Source: an uncultured Lachnospiraceae bacterium
Lineage (GTDB): Bacteria; Bacillota; Clostridia; Lachnospirales; Lachnospiraceae
Length of the DNA stretch: 64,000 nucleotides
Assembly: GCA_910579465.1 (NCBI GenBank)
Contig: CAJTUB010000005.1
Span: 1-64,000, forward strand
Direction of reading: 5' to 3'
The notes below the pieces were generated by a model. The model was not told the origin of the DNA. It saw only the letters and a program-made list of their open reading frames with translations, and did no database searches. Below, piece by piece: positions 25,012 to 34,295 of this stretch (position 1 is its first letter; each line of letters opens with the position of its first letter). The translations under genes and the position numbers were made by a program.

Positions 25012-26022
25012 CTAACGTAGCTTCCCAGTCACCTCTATATAGTTTATTTTCCGCTCTTTTCCTATTGCCCCGTTTTCATGTATGCTCACATAAGCCCGGT
25101 ATTCACAAACCTCCCCTGTTTCCTCCATCACTGTAAAAAAACGCAGATGCCTTCCGTCCTCTGACAGCTCCGGCGGCTCGTCTAAAAGCAACTGCTGCGG
25201 CTTCCCGTCCTTTGCTACGGTAAAGAAATCCGCTCCGGCTTCGGTTACGATTTCTACACCGGAAAACAGCCCGTTTTCCTGACAGAACACCGCATACTGC
25301 AGAACGTCCTCCTCCCTGCCCGCCAGTACCCTGAGAGCCTCTCGTTCCGGTTCGTTCTTCTTCCATTCCTCGGCATATACCTCAGCTTTTTTCACAAGAG
25401 ATTCCTCCTCCGGCAAGGCTTCCCAGATCGCCTCATATTTTTCAAAGGAAAGCGCCCTTCCTTTCTTTTTCCGCAATTCTACCGGAAACACATTCAGGGC
25501 AAATTCCACATATTCCCCGGTGTCTTCCTTTGTTTCCGGGTTCAAAAATTCTAATACTAATAATGTGCCTACCTTGTAAATCCCATGCTTAGAATGCTCC
25601 CTGCTGTACCCCTCCCACTCAAAAGGAAAAGTATAGCTTTGTCCCTTTTGAAAGGAAGTCGTTCCTCCCTCTGGCCATAATCCAAAGTGTGCCTCTACAT
25701 CATAGTTCTGGATGGAGTTAGAGAGAAGCGTTTGATAATGGGAAACTAGGACTTTATCCTTCTCCCCTACATAACGCACCGTAATCTCTGAACGGATTAT
25801 ATCCTCTTTCCGCAGCTCCTTGACATAGTAAACAGACTTCGGAACCGAAAGCGTCACTTCAAAACCATCTTTTCTCATCATAACGGAAAGTGGAAGCGGG
25901 TCTTCCTCCCCGTCTTCCGTACCGCAAGCGGCAACGGAAAACAAAAGCAGAACAAAAACTACTGCCCCGAAATGTCTTAAAAGACTTCTGCTGAAAATAT
26001 ACAAGTCCCTTTTTCTTGTCAT
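25012..26022 (-). CDS. Lipoprotein of a tandem paralog family (copy 1)
   Basis: A 336-residue lipoprotein (lipobox FSVAAC) at the head of the three-gene array, 31 bp after the stop of the secreted protease gene. The array may thus be transcribed with the protease. The N-terminal 90 residues are closest to copy 3 and the C-terminal half closest to copy 2, a mosaic pattern that suggests recombination among the copies. Function unknown. Confidence 0.7.
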   Translation of the reverse strand: MTRKRDLYIFSRSLLRHFGAVVFVLLLFSVAACGTEDGEEDPLPLSVMMRKDGFEVTLSVPKSVYYVKELRKEDIIRSEITVRYVGEKDKVLVSHYQTLLSNSIQNYDVEAHFGLWPEGGTTSFQKGQSYTFPFEWEGYSREHSKHGIYKVGTLLVLEFLNPETKEDTGEYVEFALNVFPVELRKKKGRALSFEKYEAIWEALPEEESLVKKAEVYAEEWKKNEPEREALRVLAGREEDVLQYAVFCQENGLFSGVEIVTEAGADFFTVAKDGKPQQLLLDEPPELSEDGRHLRFFTVMEETGEVCEYRAYVSIHENGAIGKERKINYIEVTGKLR

Positions 26023-26053
26023 AAGACTCCCTTCTGCATAGAAACAGTATGCA

Positions 26054-27250
26054 CTATTCTGTTACTGTTGTCACGCCTAATACTTTGACAATATTTCCAT
26101 ACTTAGCAAAATGAGGCTTCTGCTCAAAATTTCTTGAACTATGGATTCCAATTAACGTGCAAAGACTTTCACCATCATAGCTCCCTTCATATAGAAATAT
26201 CGGTGCGCCGCTATCACCTTCCTGAGACTTATAGGTAGCTCTTGCATGGTCAATTGTTGTATATTCTCCAAAATCCAAAGACTCATTGAAACTACTATGA
26301 TAGCTTTCTATCGTTCCTCTCTGAAGCCCGCTTTTCTGTCCATACATAGAAATCTGGGTCCCAGACGGATACTCGTACCCTGTCGCCCCAATACAGCGAT
26401 GTCCCATAATATAATTGGTTAAGGTTCCTCCTTTCTTCGCCTGAATAAAGCCTGCATCGGCTGTTGTATTGTGATACCAGCCAGTATGGGTCACCTCCCC
26501 GATAACCTCACCATTATAAGTAAACTCCTCTCCAATTCGGTTAGCAGAGTGTCCTGCAGTAACATAACCCTCTACGCCGTTTCTTGTTGCACAGAATCCT
26601 AACGTACTTGGCAATCCATTGTCTCCGCTTACGATTCCTAAGCCGCCGCAGAGCCCTTCCTGCAGAACGGCACCATGCTCTGAATTCCGGAATACCATAC
26701 AGCCGCTGTCAATGATGTCACGAACCAGCTGTTCCTTTTCATCGTTTAAATTCCGCACCCGGATGATAACCCGGTTCAGAGAAACATCATCGTACATTTC
26801 ATCTACAAGGACACCCTGCTCTGCCAGATTTCGCAGTTCGCCGTTCAGCGTATCGATAACCTCCATTAATTCATTATACGAATAAAAGCAGGTCTTTGTT
26901 ATAATGGAGTCGTCCTCTGTGTATTCTTGTATCATCCGGCGGTTTTTATCAACATTCTCCGTCAGAAGCACCACAAGCTCCCCGTTTTCGTTAATATAAG
27001 CGCCGCCATAGCTCTCCTCATACCTCCGCAGGCTGCCCCGCGCACCCGGATTTACCGTAAGCTTTTCTAACATCCGGTTGTATTTTTTTATGCTGGCAGA
27101 CTGTGTCCGGTAAAATTGCTCCTCCTCATCCGTGACCACTAATTTTCTCAAATCAATTGTCTCCTGTGCCTGTGCGGCAGATGTCTTAGAGAGGAGTACC
27201 ATACCCCCGATTACCAATACCGCTGCGATTATTTTACTTATTTTCTTCAT
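26054..27250 (-). CDS. Secreted trypsin-like serine protease
   Basis: A 398-residue protein with a signal peptide (cleavage near AQAQ, residue 29), a propeptide-like region (about 30-195) and a chymotrypsin-fold domain. The triad is readable as His in GYVTAGHSAN, Asp in TTADAGFIQ and Ser in EGDSGAPIF, resembling alpha-lytic/streptogrisin proteases, which also carry N-terminal pro regions. The frame extends to 27547, but the ATG at 27250 follows AAGGAGA and begins the signal peptide MKKISKIIAAV, so it is the start. An independent promoter and a hairpin lie about 240-400 bases upstream. Confidence 0.88.
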   Translation of the reverse strand: MKKISKIIAAVLVIGGMVLLSKTSAAQAQETIDLRKLVVTDEEEQFYRTQSASIKKYNRMLEKLTVNPGARGSLRRYEESYGGAYINENGELVVLLTENVDKNRRMIQEYTEDDSIITKTCFYSYNELMEVIDTLNGELRNLAEQGVLVDEMYDDVSLNRVIIRVRNLNDEKEQLVRDIIDSGCMVFRNSEHGAVLQEGLCGGLGIVSGDNGLPSTLGFCATRNGVEGYVTAGHSANRIGEEFTYNGEVIGEVTHTGWYHNTTADAGFIQAKKGGTLTNYIMGHRCIGATGYEYPSGTQISMYGQKSGLQRGTIESYHSSFNESLDFGEYTTIDHARATYKSQEGDSGAPIFLYEGSYDGESLCTLIGIHSSRNFEQKPHFAKYGNIVKVLGVTTVTE

Positions 27251-27492
27251 AACTGTTCTCCTTATTTCTTCTGATTTGTAATAATCCTGACTGCCCTGCA
27301 GACGCTTTCGTGCCTGTTTCCTTTGTATATGGTATGATGTCCCGCTCCGGCACCTCCCTTCCTTTACAAGCAGGCAGACATCCTGCACAGATTGTTTTGC
27401 TTCATAGGAATATACCTCCTGTTGACAAGAGTACGCACGACCAGAGCAAGGGAAGATACTCTGACATATTGATGCTATATTTTCTATGAAGT

Positions 27493-27620
27493 AAAAAAAC
27501 CGCAAGCCTTCGCCTACGGTTTCTGTTTCTATCTCACCTGTCCCCATACTCCCGTTTTCCCTATGCTCCTGACCTTATGCAATCTTTCCCTTTATCTTCC
27601 CGGCGGAGCACCCGCCTTAT
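27493..27620 (-). ncRNA. Unidentified small RNA or terminated leader (about 128 nt)
   Basis: On the minus strand a consensus promoter (27627-27655) is followed by about 128 bases without a good gene, ending in a hairpin AAACCG...CGGTTT directly followed by seven T (27493-27499). Near its 5' end is the hairpin GGCGG/CCGCC. It could be a free small RNA or an attenuated leader of the protease gene, whose start codon lies 243 bases further on. I could not match it to 6S RNA, SRP RNA or a known riboswitch. Confidence 0.5.
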
Positions 27621-27626
27621 AGTTTC

Positions 27627-27655
27627 ATTATACTGTCTTCTCTGCATTCTGTCAA
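27627..27655 (-). promoter_or_regulatory. Consensus sigma-A promoter
   Basis: Perfect TTGACA (27650-27655) and TATAAT (27627-27632) on the minus strand with a 17-base spacer. It drives the small RNA/leader region and possibly the protease and lipoprotein genes. Confidence 0.85.
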
Positions 27656-27728
27656 TTTTTTCCTTCTTGACTTTTCCGCATTTTTAGCGGCTTTGGAACT
27701 CCCGGCGACCCTGCTATCTCCCATAAAA

Positions 27729-27774
27729 CAAAAAACCTGCCAGAAGACGAATTGATCTTTCACCTTCTGTCAGG
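27729..27774 (-). terminator. Terminator of the SASP gene
   Basis: The stem CCTGCCAGAAG / CTTCTGTCAGG (27736-27746 with 27764-27774, one mismatch) is followed on the minus strand by TTTTTTGTTTT. It also has TTTTT on the plus-strand side. Confidence 0.85.
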
Positions 27775-27811
27775 CTCTTTTTCCGGAACCGCTGAAAAGC
27801 AGCCCTTGTAT

Positions 27812-28009
27812 TCAGGCATGCTCCTGCTGCTTTTCCTGCTTCCTTCTTCTTGCCAGTATTCCGCCGATTCTTCCGGTTTCCTTTGCCGACAATGACCCCC
27901 AGCCGTTCTGCATTACGCGGTCAAACAGACCGAGCTCCTTTGCAATCTCATACTTTACCAGCTCCTCCGCAGAGAGTTCCTCCAACACGATTGGTTTCTT
28001 TTTTTTCAT
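27812..28009 (-). CDS. Small acid-soluble spore protein, alpha/beta type
   Basis: A 65-residue protein with the SASP motif KYEIAKELGLFDRV and ETGRIGGILARRRK. Such proteins coat spore DNA and protect it from UV and heat. The C-terminal half differs from the classic GGEMVKRMI form and is very basic, so this is a divergent variant. An AAAAAGGTAGGTG site precedes the ATG. Confidence 0.85.
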   Translation of the reverse strand: MKKKKPIVLEELSAEELVKYEIAKELGLFDRVMQNGWGSLSAKETGRIGGILARRRKQEKQQEHA

Positions 28010-28073
28010 TCCGGCACCTACCTTTTTCCTTCCATAATAGAGTTCTCTTACAGTATTACCGGAGTGCGGAAAT

Positions 28074-28946
28074 TTATTCCAATCTCTTTTTACGTTTGAA
28101 GCTGTTTAAAAACTCCCTCCATGCCGCGCGCACCGAATCGTCGGAAACAATTACATTCCATTCCGCCCCGATAAACATAATATACATGCAGGCATACAGC
28201 CAGATCATACAGAGTACAATTGCGGTAAGGCTCCCATACATTGCTGAAAAATTGGAAATACGGTCGATATAAAAGGAATACAGATAAGAAAATCCAAGCC
28301 AGCCGACTGCACTGAATACTGCACCCGGCAGTTCCCGCCGGAAGCGGGACTTCCGGTTCGGTATCCAGAGATACAGACCCAGGAAATACGCGGTCAGCGC
28401 CACAAACGCTACCGTTGTGCGTATGCTGATCAGCAGCAGCGCGGCATTCTCCAGAATAGGGACCTTGCTTTGGATGTACAGATAAATCTGGTTGCCGAAG
28501 CCCAGAAAAATCAGCGTAAGAATCAATACCACCGCAAAAATCAACGTATAAAAGGTGGAAAGAATACGGATGACAAAATAGTTTCTTGTTTCCGGGTTTC
28601 CATAGACGGAATTTAAGCCCTGCATGATAACAAGAAAGCTTTTCGATGCCGACCAGAGCGCTGCTACGACAGAAAAGGAAAGCAACGCCCCTGACGTCTT
28701 TAAGAAAACCTCCTGCAGCAATAACGCGATAAAATCATGGACTGCCGGCGGGAAAAAGGACTCTGACATTGATATCAGGTCCTCCGCGGTAATCGGCAGA
28801 AACTTCAGTAACGTAAGCAGGAACATTACAAAAGGGATAAAGGACAGAATCACAAAAAACGCCGCCTGTGCCGCAAATGCCGCCACAGTATCCTCCCGCA
28901 GCTTTTTTAAAAATGCCCTTATCATGTAATAAACCGCTTTTATCAT
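28074..28946 (-). CDS. YihY/BrkB family membrane protein
   Basis: A 290-residue protein with about six membrane segments. Family features are AAQAAFFVILSFIPFVMFLL near the N-terminus and WLYACMYIMFIGAEWN near the C-terminus. Once called ribonuclease BN, the family is now regarded as a membrane transporter or exporter of unknown substrate. It lies 35 bp after the SpoIID-like gene in the same direction. Confidence 0.88.
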   Translation of the reverse strand: MIKAVYYMIRAFLKKLREDTVAAFAAQAAFFVILSFIPFVMFLLTLLKFLPITAEDLISMSESFFPPAVHDFIALLLQEVFLKTSGALLSFSVVAALWSASKSFLVIMQGLNSVYGNPETRNYFVIRILSTFYTLIFAVVLILTLIFLGFGNQIYLYIQSKVPILENAALLLISIRTTVAFVALTAYFLGLYLWIPNRKSRFRRELPGAVFSAVGWLGFSYLYSFYIDRISNFSAMYGSLTAIVLCMIWLYACMYIMFIGAEWNVIVSDDSVRAAWREFLNSFKRKKRLE

Positions 28947-28981
28947 ATCCGCACCTCCTGCGCATGTTACTGCGCCGTAAT

Positions 28982-30829
28982 TTAACCGTAAATAAAACCT
29001 ATTGTCGTTCCCGGATAATACTCCTTCATAATCTCTTCACAGGTATAGCCGCAGCGCGCCATGGCGTCTGCACCGCACTGGCTCATCCCGACGCCGTGTC
29101 CATATCCGCCGCCTTGTACCAGATAGCCCGTTTTCCCCTGATAAGTCCCCTTCTGTAATGTAATAAATGCGCTCGGCAGAAGTGCCGCACCATTGACATT
29201 TCCCCCGTTCTGCCGGTAAATCAACGCATTGAGCGGTGCAAGCACCGTGCGTATATTATACTCGTTTTTTACCAGAATTACGCTTTTGCTCCCTGCCAGA
29301 AGCAGCTCTGTCGCAATGCCGCCGCTCCCCCGCTGATAGATGCGTATGCTCTGAATGTCGCCAAGCTCCGTGATTGGCTTGCTTACAAAGGTATTGCTCC
29401 CTTCCTCATAGGTCAGAATCTGCTCCGGCACCGCCTGATAACGCTGCTTCAACGCCGTCAGCGCCGTTTCCTTTAAATCCTCCAGACTGACAAAGGTCTG
29501 CCAGCGGTACCATTCGCTTTCCGAATCATATGTTTTTGTTTCCGTATCTGCCAGAAAACTGCTCAGATAGGTATCGTCCGCCTGTTCTCCCTCTACCCTT
29601 ACTGCCATAGTTTCTTTCCCTTTTTCACTGACACTGTGCAGCTTTCCTGACAGGTAAGGCACTTCCTTTGCATTTTCCCAGACATCCGACACCGATGCGG
29701 TATGTCCGCAGGAGGTTGAAAAATAATAACACTGTGCAACCTCTCCATTATACATCAAAACCTGTCCATGGGTGTCCTTGACTGCCAGAATCGATGCTTC
29801 GCTTTCCGCAATGTTATTATACACCTGACAGGAAACGCTGTCATCCACATGCGCACCGTATTCCGCATAACGATTTGCTAAAAGCTCCCGGTAGGCATAG
29901 CTGCGCGCGCAGACTGCCTGTGCCTTTAGCGCTTCCATTTCAAAACGGGATGGCATTTCGCTCGGAAGCACCGCATACAAGTATTCCTCTATCGTCAGCT
30001 CATTGATGACTAACAGCCCTTCCTCCCGGCAGTCAACCTCAAAGCTGCCGCGGTAGGACGGTACTCCGTCTGCCCGTTTGATACTGCTAAGCGTCAGCTT
30101 TGCGTTTGCATTCTCCGTCACAATCTTTTTTCTGCCGGACTCCTCCAGAAAGGACTGTTTTGTAAAGGTACACACCTCCCCCGGCTGGAACTTCTTTTCC
30201 TCGTCGCCGCAGATTACCTTGTATGCCGAATCCGACGTAATCTGTACGGTCTCGTGGTAAAAGCCCCGGAAGCCCTCTGTACCGATTAAAACCCGTATTG
30301 TTTTAAGGTCCGGCTTTTCCTTTAACAGCGCGGCACAAACCTTCCCGTTTTCAAGAATAAACTCGTTTCCGACGGAGCCGATTAACAGCTTTTCTGAAGG
30401 CTCCTCGCTTAATCCGTCGTATAGCCGGTACAGCCGCCAGCTGTCCGCAAACTTCAGCTCCCCGTACCCCTCCAGCTCGATGCTGTTTTTATCTGCCCGC
30501 AGTACCTTGCCGGTAATTTTGTCCGGTTTCAGGACAAGTGAAATAATCTTCTCATCCTTTACAGTCAGGTCCGCCACACAGGATGACAGTGTTTCCTGAA
30601 GCCGTCCCTTTGTTGTCAGCTTCTGCTCCCTGCCCTCGAAGAAGAATGTAATGCTGTCCTCTTCGGAGGAAAGAATCCATGCATTTTTCAAGGTCTGCGG
30701 CTCCGTTATCTTTGGCGTCGGTGTAGGCGTAGGCTTTTCCTCTTTCTTAAAGTAACCTTCCTTTTTGAAGAAAAACAGCAGTACCGCAAAAAGAAGTACC
30801 GCCATCAGAAAAACGACTCGCTTTTTCAT
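28982..30829 (-). CDS. SpoIID/LytB-domain protein
   Basis: A 615-residue membrane-anchored protein: helix at about 5-22, a Pro/Thr linker (KPTPTPTPK), a beta-rich region, then the SpoIID domain from about 265 to the end. Key blocks are EEYLYAVLPSEMPSRFEMEA, KAQAVCARSYAYRELL, CYYFSTSCGHTASVSDVW and GYGHGVGMSQCGADAMA. SpoIID is a lytic transglycosylase acting on denuded glycan during engulfment. The long N-terminal extension distinguishes this from canonical SpoIID (about 340 residues), so it may be a vegetative paralog. Confidence 0.88.
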   Translation of the reverse strand: MKKRVVFLMAVLLFAVLLFFFKKEGYFKKEEKPTPTPTPKITEPQTLKNAWILSSEEDSITFFFEGREQKLTTKGRLQETLSSCVADLTVKDEKIISLVLKPDKITGKVLRADKNSIELEGYGELKFADSWRLYRLYDGLSEEPSEKLLIGSVGNEFILENGKVCAALLKEKPDLKTIRVLIGTEGFRGFYHETVQITSDSAYKVICGDEEKKFQPGEVCTFTKQSFLEESGRKKIVTENANAKLTLSSIKRADGVPSYRGSFEVDCREEGLLVINELTIEEYLYAVLPSEMPSRFEMEALKAQAVCARSYAYRELLANRYAEYGAHVDDSVSCQVYNNIAESEASILAVKDTHGQVLMYNGEVAQCYYFSTSCGHTASVSDVWENAKEVPYLSGKLHSVSEKGKETMAVRVEGEQADDTYLSSFLADTETKTYDSESEWYRWQTFVSLEDLKETALTALKQRYQAVPEQILTYEEGSNTFVSKPITELGDIQSIRIYQRGSGGIATELLLAGSKSVILVKNEYNIRTVLAPLNALIYRQNGGNVNGAALLPSAFITLQKGTYQGKTGYLVQGGGYGHGVGMSQCGADAMARCGYTCEEIMKEYYPGTTIGFIYG

Positions 30830-30901
30830 AATCCCCTCCGGACAATCTTTTTTACTAGCCTATGAAGCCCGGAAAAGAAATATGCTTATCGTATTCTAAT
30901 C

Positions 30902-31579
30902 TTACTCCTCCTCTTCACCGGTCAGGGCCTTCCCTGCCCAGGCAAACAGCGCCTCTAAAAGAAGCTGCAGCAGCAGGTAGAAAATTACCGCACAGAACAG
31001 GGCAAAGAACGGATACTGCGTGCGGAGCCCGTTCTTTAACAGCACCTGCGCCAGATCGTTCACACCGACCAGGCCAACCAGGGAGGACATCTGCAATAAA
31101 ATGCAAAGCAGGCGCTTTATCTCAAACAACGACTGCTCCGTCACAAACGGCAGCAATGCGGAAAAGAACTCCCGTCTGGCTCTCCGGTTGACCGCAGCGC
31201 TCCGGATTCCCGTTTCCCTTTTTACCGCGCGCGACAGGATATCCGTCAGATGCCCGCCGCCATAAATACCGAGCACCAGCACTGCAATGATAAGTCCGCC
31301 CCGGTGCATGCCGCCGAGAAAGGTATAGTACCACAAAAGCAATGCCAGATACACCGGCGTACCCTTGCACAAAAAGGTAATGCCGGTCCCGGCTGCCCGC
31401 AGGCCTTTATGTCCCGACGTCCGCAGGAAAGACAGCCCTGCCGCAAGCAGCGCCGCCACAAAAAGTGCCAGTACAAAAACAAGCAGTGTAAAAATGCACC
31501 CTTTTATAATTTTCAGATACGCTCCGTCCCCGATTAAATTATTGTATACTGCATCATAAACATTCCGTATGATACTCAT
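30902..31579 (-). CDS. Amino-acid-type ABC transporter permease (divergent, orphan)
   Basis: A 225-residue membrane protein of the HisM/GlnP type: YLKIIKGCIFTLLVFVLALF, KGTPVYLALLLWYY and MSSLVGLVGVNDLAQ are recognisable. The cytoplasmic EAA loop, however, reads SAAVNRRARREFFSALLP and lacks the usual EAA...G core, so coupling to an ATPase may be altered. No ATPase gene is nearby. The start at 31579 (GGAGG upstream, MSIIRNVYDAV) fits the family better than an ATG at 31630. It lies 79 bp after a substrate-binding protein gene. Confidence 0.75.
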   Translation of the reverse strand: MSIIRNVYDAVYNNLIGDGAYLKIIKGCIFTLLVFVLALFVAALLAAGLSFLRTSGHKGLRAAGTGITFLCKGTPVYLALLLWYYTFLGGMHRGGLIIAVLVLGIYGGGHLTDILSRAVKRETGIRSAAVNRRARREFFSALLPFVTEQSLFEIKRLLCILLQMSSLVGLVGVNDLAQVLLKNGLRTQYPFFALFCAVIFYLLLQLLLEALFAWAGKALTGEEEE

Positions 31580-31658
31580 GGCTCCTCCGTTCCCCGCTGC
31601 CCCGCGGTTCCTCTTTTTTCCAGCCTCCACCCTTCCTTTACGCCGGGATGCAAACGCT

Positions 31659-32513
31659 TTATTCCAAGGTCAGATACGCATATTCCTTCATCGTGTAATA
31701 TCCCTTTGTCATAATGTACTCCCTTTCTCCCGGCGTCGTGTTCCGGCTCGTCCCGTACCCGAACAGCAGATCCACCTTGCCGCTTTGCAACGCGGTAAAG
31801 GAATCCTCTGCCGTAATTGGCACGGTAATAAAGCAGTACCCGGTCCGTTTCCCAAGCTCCGCCAGAAACGCCTCTGAGAAGCCGCATGGCGTTCCATCGT
31901 TATCATAGCGGTCTAACGGCGGAATCGTGCCGGTAACCCCTACATAGAGCTTCTTCCCGGAGCCTCCTCCCGTTCTGTATAGCTCTAACGGCTCGTCTGC
32001 CTCCACATACGCTACAATCAGCGCCTTCAGCATATTGTCTGCTTTCATTTCAGTAATTGCCGCATCCAGCTCCGCACACAGCTCTTCCTCGCCCTTGCGT
32101 AACGCCATGGCAAACTCTAACCGCCCGCCGCCCAGGACGCCGCCCGCGGTGTCCTCCGGTGCATCAAGGCGCTTCAGACCCTCTACCGTACGCAGCAGAT
32201 ACTCCGCCGTCACATCCGGGCAGCAGATTCCGTCAGCACGCCCGCTTTTCAGCTCGTAAAGCAGCCCCGGCATATCCTTTACCGCGTGATAGCCGGACAG
32301 CTTGATGCCGAGAATGGTTTCAAACAGAACCTTAGCGTTTTCCTCTGTCATACGCGCCGCGGCGACTCCCGCAAGCGTCTTCCCGGAAAGCTCCTCCGTG
32401 CCGGAAATCCCCTGTCCCTTTGCATCAGGCTTTGCAAACCCTGCAGCCGTAAGTAACAGCAAAAACACCGCGGCCGCGGCAACCGCCCAAAGACCGATTC
32501 TTCTTACTTTCAT
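31659..32513 (-). CDS. Family 3 solute-binding protein with lobe order reversed
   Basis: A 284-residue exported protein (signal or anchor helix about 8-28). Residues about 44-170 look like the second lobe and C-terminal helix of a family 3 binding protein (LSGKTLAGVAAAR, LKSGRADGICCPDVTAEYLL, FAMALRKGEEELCAELDAAI). Residues about 190-284 look like its first lobe (LYVGVTGTIPPLDRYDNDG, GFSEAFLAELGKRTG, LQSGKVDLLFGYG). The usual order is first lobe then second. It may be a circular permutation or the fused remnants of two domains. It is probably partnered with the following permease for an amino acid or peptide-like ligand. Confidence 0.75.
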   Translation of the reverse strand: MKVRRIGLWAVAAAAVFLLLLTAAGFAKPDAKGQGISGTEELSGKTLAGVAAARMTEENAKVLFETILGIKLSGYHAVKDMPGLLYELKSGRADGICCPDVTAEYLLRTVEGLKRLDAPEDTAGGVLGGGRLEFAMALRKGEEELCAELDAAITEMKADNMLKALIVAYVEADEPLELYRTGGGSGKKLYVGVTGTIPPLDRYDNDGTPCGFSEAFLAELGKRTGYCFITVPITAEDSFTALQSGKVDLLFGYGTSRNTTPGEREYIMTKGYYTMKEYAYLTLE

Positions 32514-32525
32514 GCCAACCTCCGT

Positions 32526-34277
32526 TTACTCCACTGTAAGCCCGATGATTCTCTCATCCCTCGTGCCGACTACAATGGTATTTTCAAACACCGCCGGAGT
32601 TGCCTCAAGCGTTGTATTTAACTCTATCGAATCCAGCAGATAGCCGTTTGCGGCGTTAAACAAAAGCACTGTCCCGTCAGAGCAGCACTGTATCAGATAG
32701 ACCGCACCGGTCTTTGTATACATTGTCGCCGTGGAACTCCACGCATATGCAGAAAGCTCCTGCTGCCAGACCGTCTCCCCGGTCTTTGTATTCATCGAAA
32801 TCAGATAGCCGGAGGAAAGCTTCGGACAACGGGAAACGGAATAAATAATCTGTCCCGCGATTTCACCCTGTCCCAGCACGCCGGTAGCAAGAATGCCACC
32901 CTCGACGCCGTCCACATTATGGCATTCAAACGTCTTTTTCCAGACAATGCCTCCGTTTGCCGCATTCAGCTTAAACACCGCAACCTCGCCCATGGAGTGC
33001 CCGTCTATCGTTGCTTCCGTCAGGGTCGTTGCCACATAAACAAAGCAGCCGTCCTCCTCTTCCGAGAAAATCGGGGAGGAATTGACATCGCCGTACACAT
33101 CCTGCGCCCAGATCATCGACATGGTATTCAGGTCCAGACAATAAAACACGCCTCCGTTATCCCCGACATAAAGACAGCCTCCGTAAACCGCGGCAGAGTT
33201 TTCCATTCCCCATGTAAACGCGGACTCTGTCGACCTTGCCGCAGAATAGGTATAATCTACCTCGTGGTCCGGCGCAATCGAAAGCGCGCCGGTGCTGCTG
33301 TCGTAGCTTGTATTCAGCTTCATTGTATAAAGAACTCCGTTTTCGCCCGGATAGAACAGCGTGTCGGTTGCCGTATCAATCACTGGCGAGCTGTCATAGG
33401 CATGGAAGCCGCGCGGCGCCATGGCATCATTTGCCCCGAACTCATACAGCTTCGTCCCGTCAATCAGGCTGTAAATATACACCCTCGGACTTACGTTCTC
33501 TCCGTAAAGACCGGTCTGCGCATCGCCTGAGCCGAGCACCAGAAGAGGAATCCCCGACGGGTGGAGGGAAGCAGTTCCTTTAAACACCATCCCGATGTGA
33601 ATTGCGTCCCGGCTCTCGCTCCCGTCCTCCAGATCCAGAAAGTGAATATAACCGTCCATGCCGGAATAAATGACCTCGACAAAATTCTCCTTCGCCTTTT
33701 TCTCCGGATAGAGATTCATCACCTGCTTCGTCTCCTCCGGCCAGGCTATCACAAGCGGCTGCCCGGTCCAGCCGTTTCCCGACCAGTAGCTTTTCCCGCT
33801 TGACTTTAAAAGCTTTCCGGTTTTGTAGGTCCAGTAATCTTTCGAAAACCGCTCCTTGCTGACCGAAGCTATGCCATAGGATGCCGCGCTCCGGTGGTAG
33901 TTGCCACGGAACGTAAACAGCCCCTTTACCGTTCCTTCCACCAGGTCCCCGTAAAAGGAAACCGGCTCCTCCCTTACAAAATCCGTTTTTCCTTCTGCAA
34001 CTACGGTCTCCCCGTTCCGCTCATAACGGAGCTTCTCCGTAATCTGTAACGCCGCCGGAGCCGTCTGTTCCGTGCAATGCACCGTACCCGTCGCACCGGT
34101 CAATGCCTCCGGAAAATATTCCGTGGAGACCAGTCCCCTCGTATCGTGCTTCCTGTTATACAAATAGCGTATGCCGCCCGCTGCCGATATCTTTTTCAGC
34201 ATCAGCAGCCCGCCGGCACAGACAAGCAGAAAAAGACCGCAAACCGCTGCGATAATCACCTTTGTCCTCTTCTTCAT
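32526..34277 (-). CDS. Membrane-anchored PQQ-like beta-propeller protein
   Basis: A 583-residue protein with an N-terminal anchor (about 7-28) and an extracytoplasmic domain with propeller-like repeats: SPVIDTATDTLFYPGENGVL, YVGDNGGVFYCLDLNTM, VFKLNAANGGIVWKKTF, SMNTKTGETVWQQELS and LFNAANGYLLDS. No PQQ-dehydrogenase active site is apparent, so it is more likely a binding or scaffold protein. It starts 18 bp after the M14 peptidase stop and ends 12 bp before the binding protein gene, hence one operon. Confidence 0.82.
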   Translation of the reverse strand: MKKRTKVIIAAVCGLFLLVCAGGLLMLKKISAAGGIRYLYNRKHDTRGLVSTEYFPEALTGATGTVHCTEQTAPAALQITEKLRYERNGETVVAEGKTDFVREEPVSFYGDLVEGTVKGLFTFRGNYHRSAASYGIASVSKERFSKDYWTYKTGKLLKSSGKSYWSGNGWTGQPLVIAWPEETKQVMNLYPEKKAKENFVEVIYSGMDGYIHFLDLEDGSESRDAIHIGMVFKGTASLHPSGIPLLVLGSGDAQTGLYGENVSPRVYIYSLIDGTKLYEFGANDAMAPRGFHAYDSSPVIDTATDTLFYPGENGVLYTMKLNTSYDSSTGALSIAPDHEVDYTYSAARSTESAFTWGMENSAAVYGGCLYVGDNGGVFYCLDLNTMSMIWAQDVYGDVNSSPIFSEEEDGCFVYVATTLTEATIDGHSMGEVAVFKLNAANGGIVWKKTFECHNVDGVEGGILATGVLGQGEIAGQIIYSVSRCPKLSSGYLISMNTKTGETVWQQELSAYAWSSTATMYTKTGAVYLIQCCSDGTVLLFNAANGYLLDSIELNTTLEATPAVFENTIVVGTRDERIIGLTVE

Positions 34278-34295
34278 CCTGTCCCGCCTCCTTTT

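Noticed and set aside
26054..27547. 497-residue form of the secreted protease
   Set aside because: The extension lies over the hairpin and small RNA region and would hide the signal peptide; AAGGAGA-ATG at 27250 is the clear start.
27493..27620. SRP RNA or 6S RNA
   Set aside because: The SRP apical motif (GGAAGGAAGCA type) is absent, and the length and bulge pattern do not fit 6S RNA.
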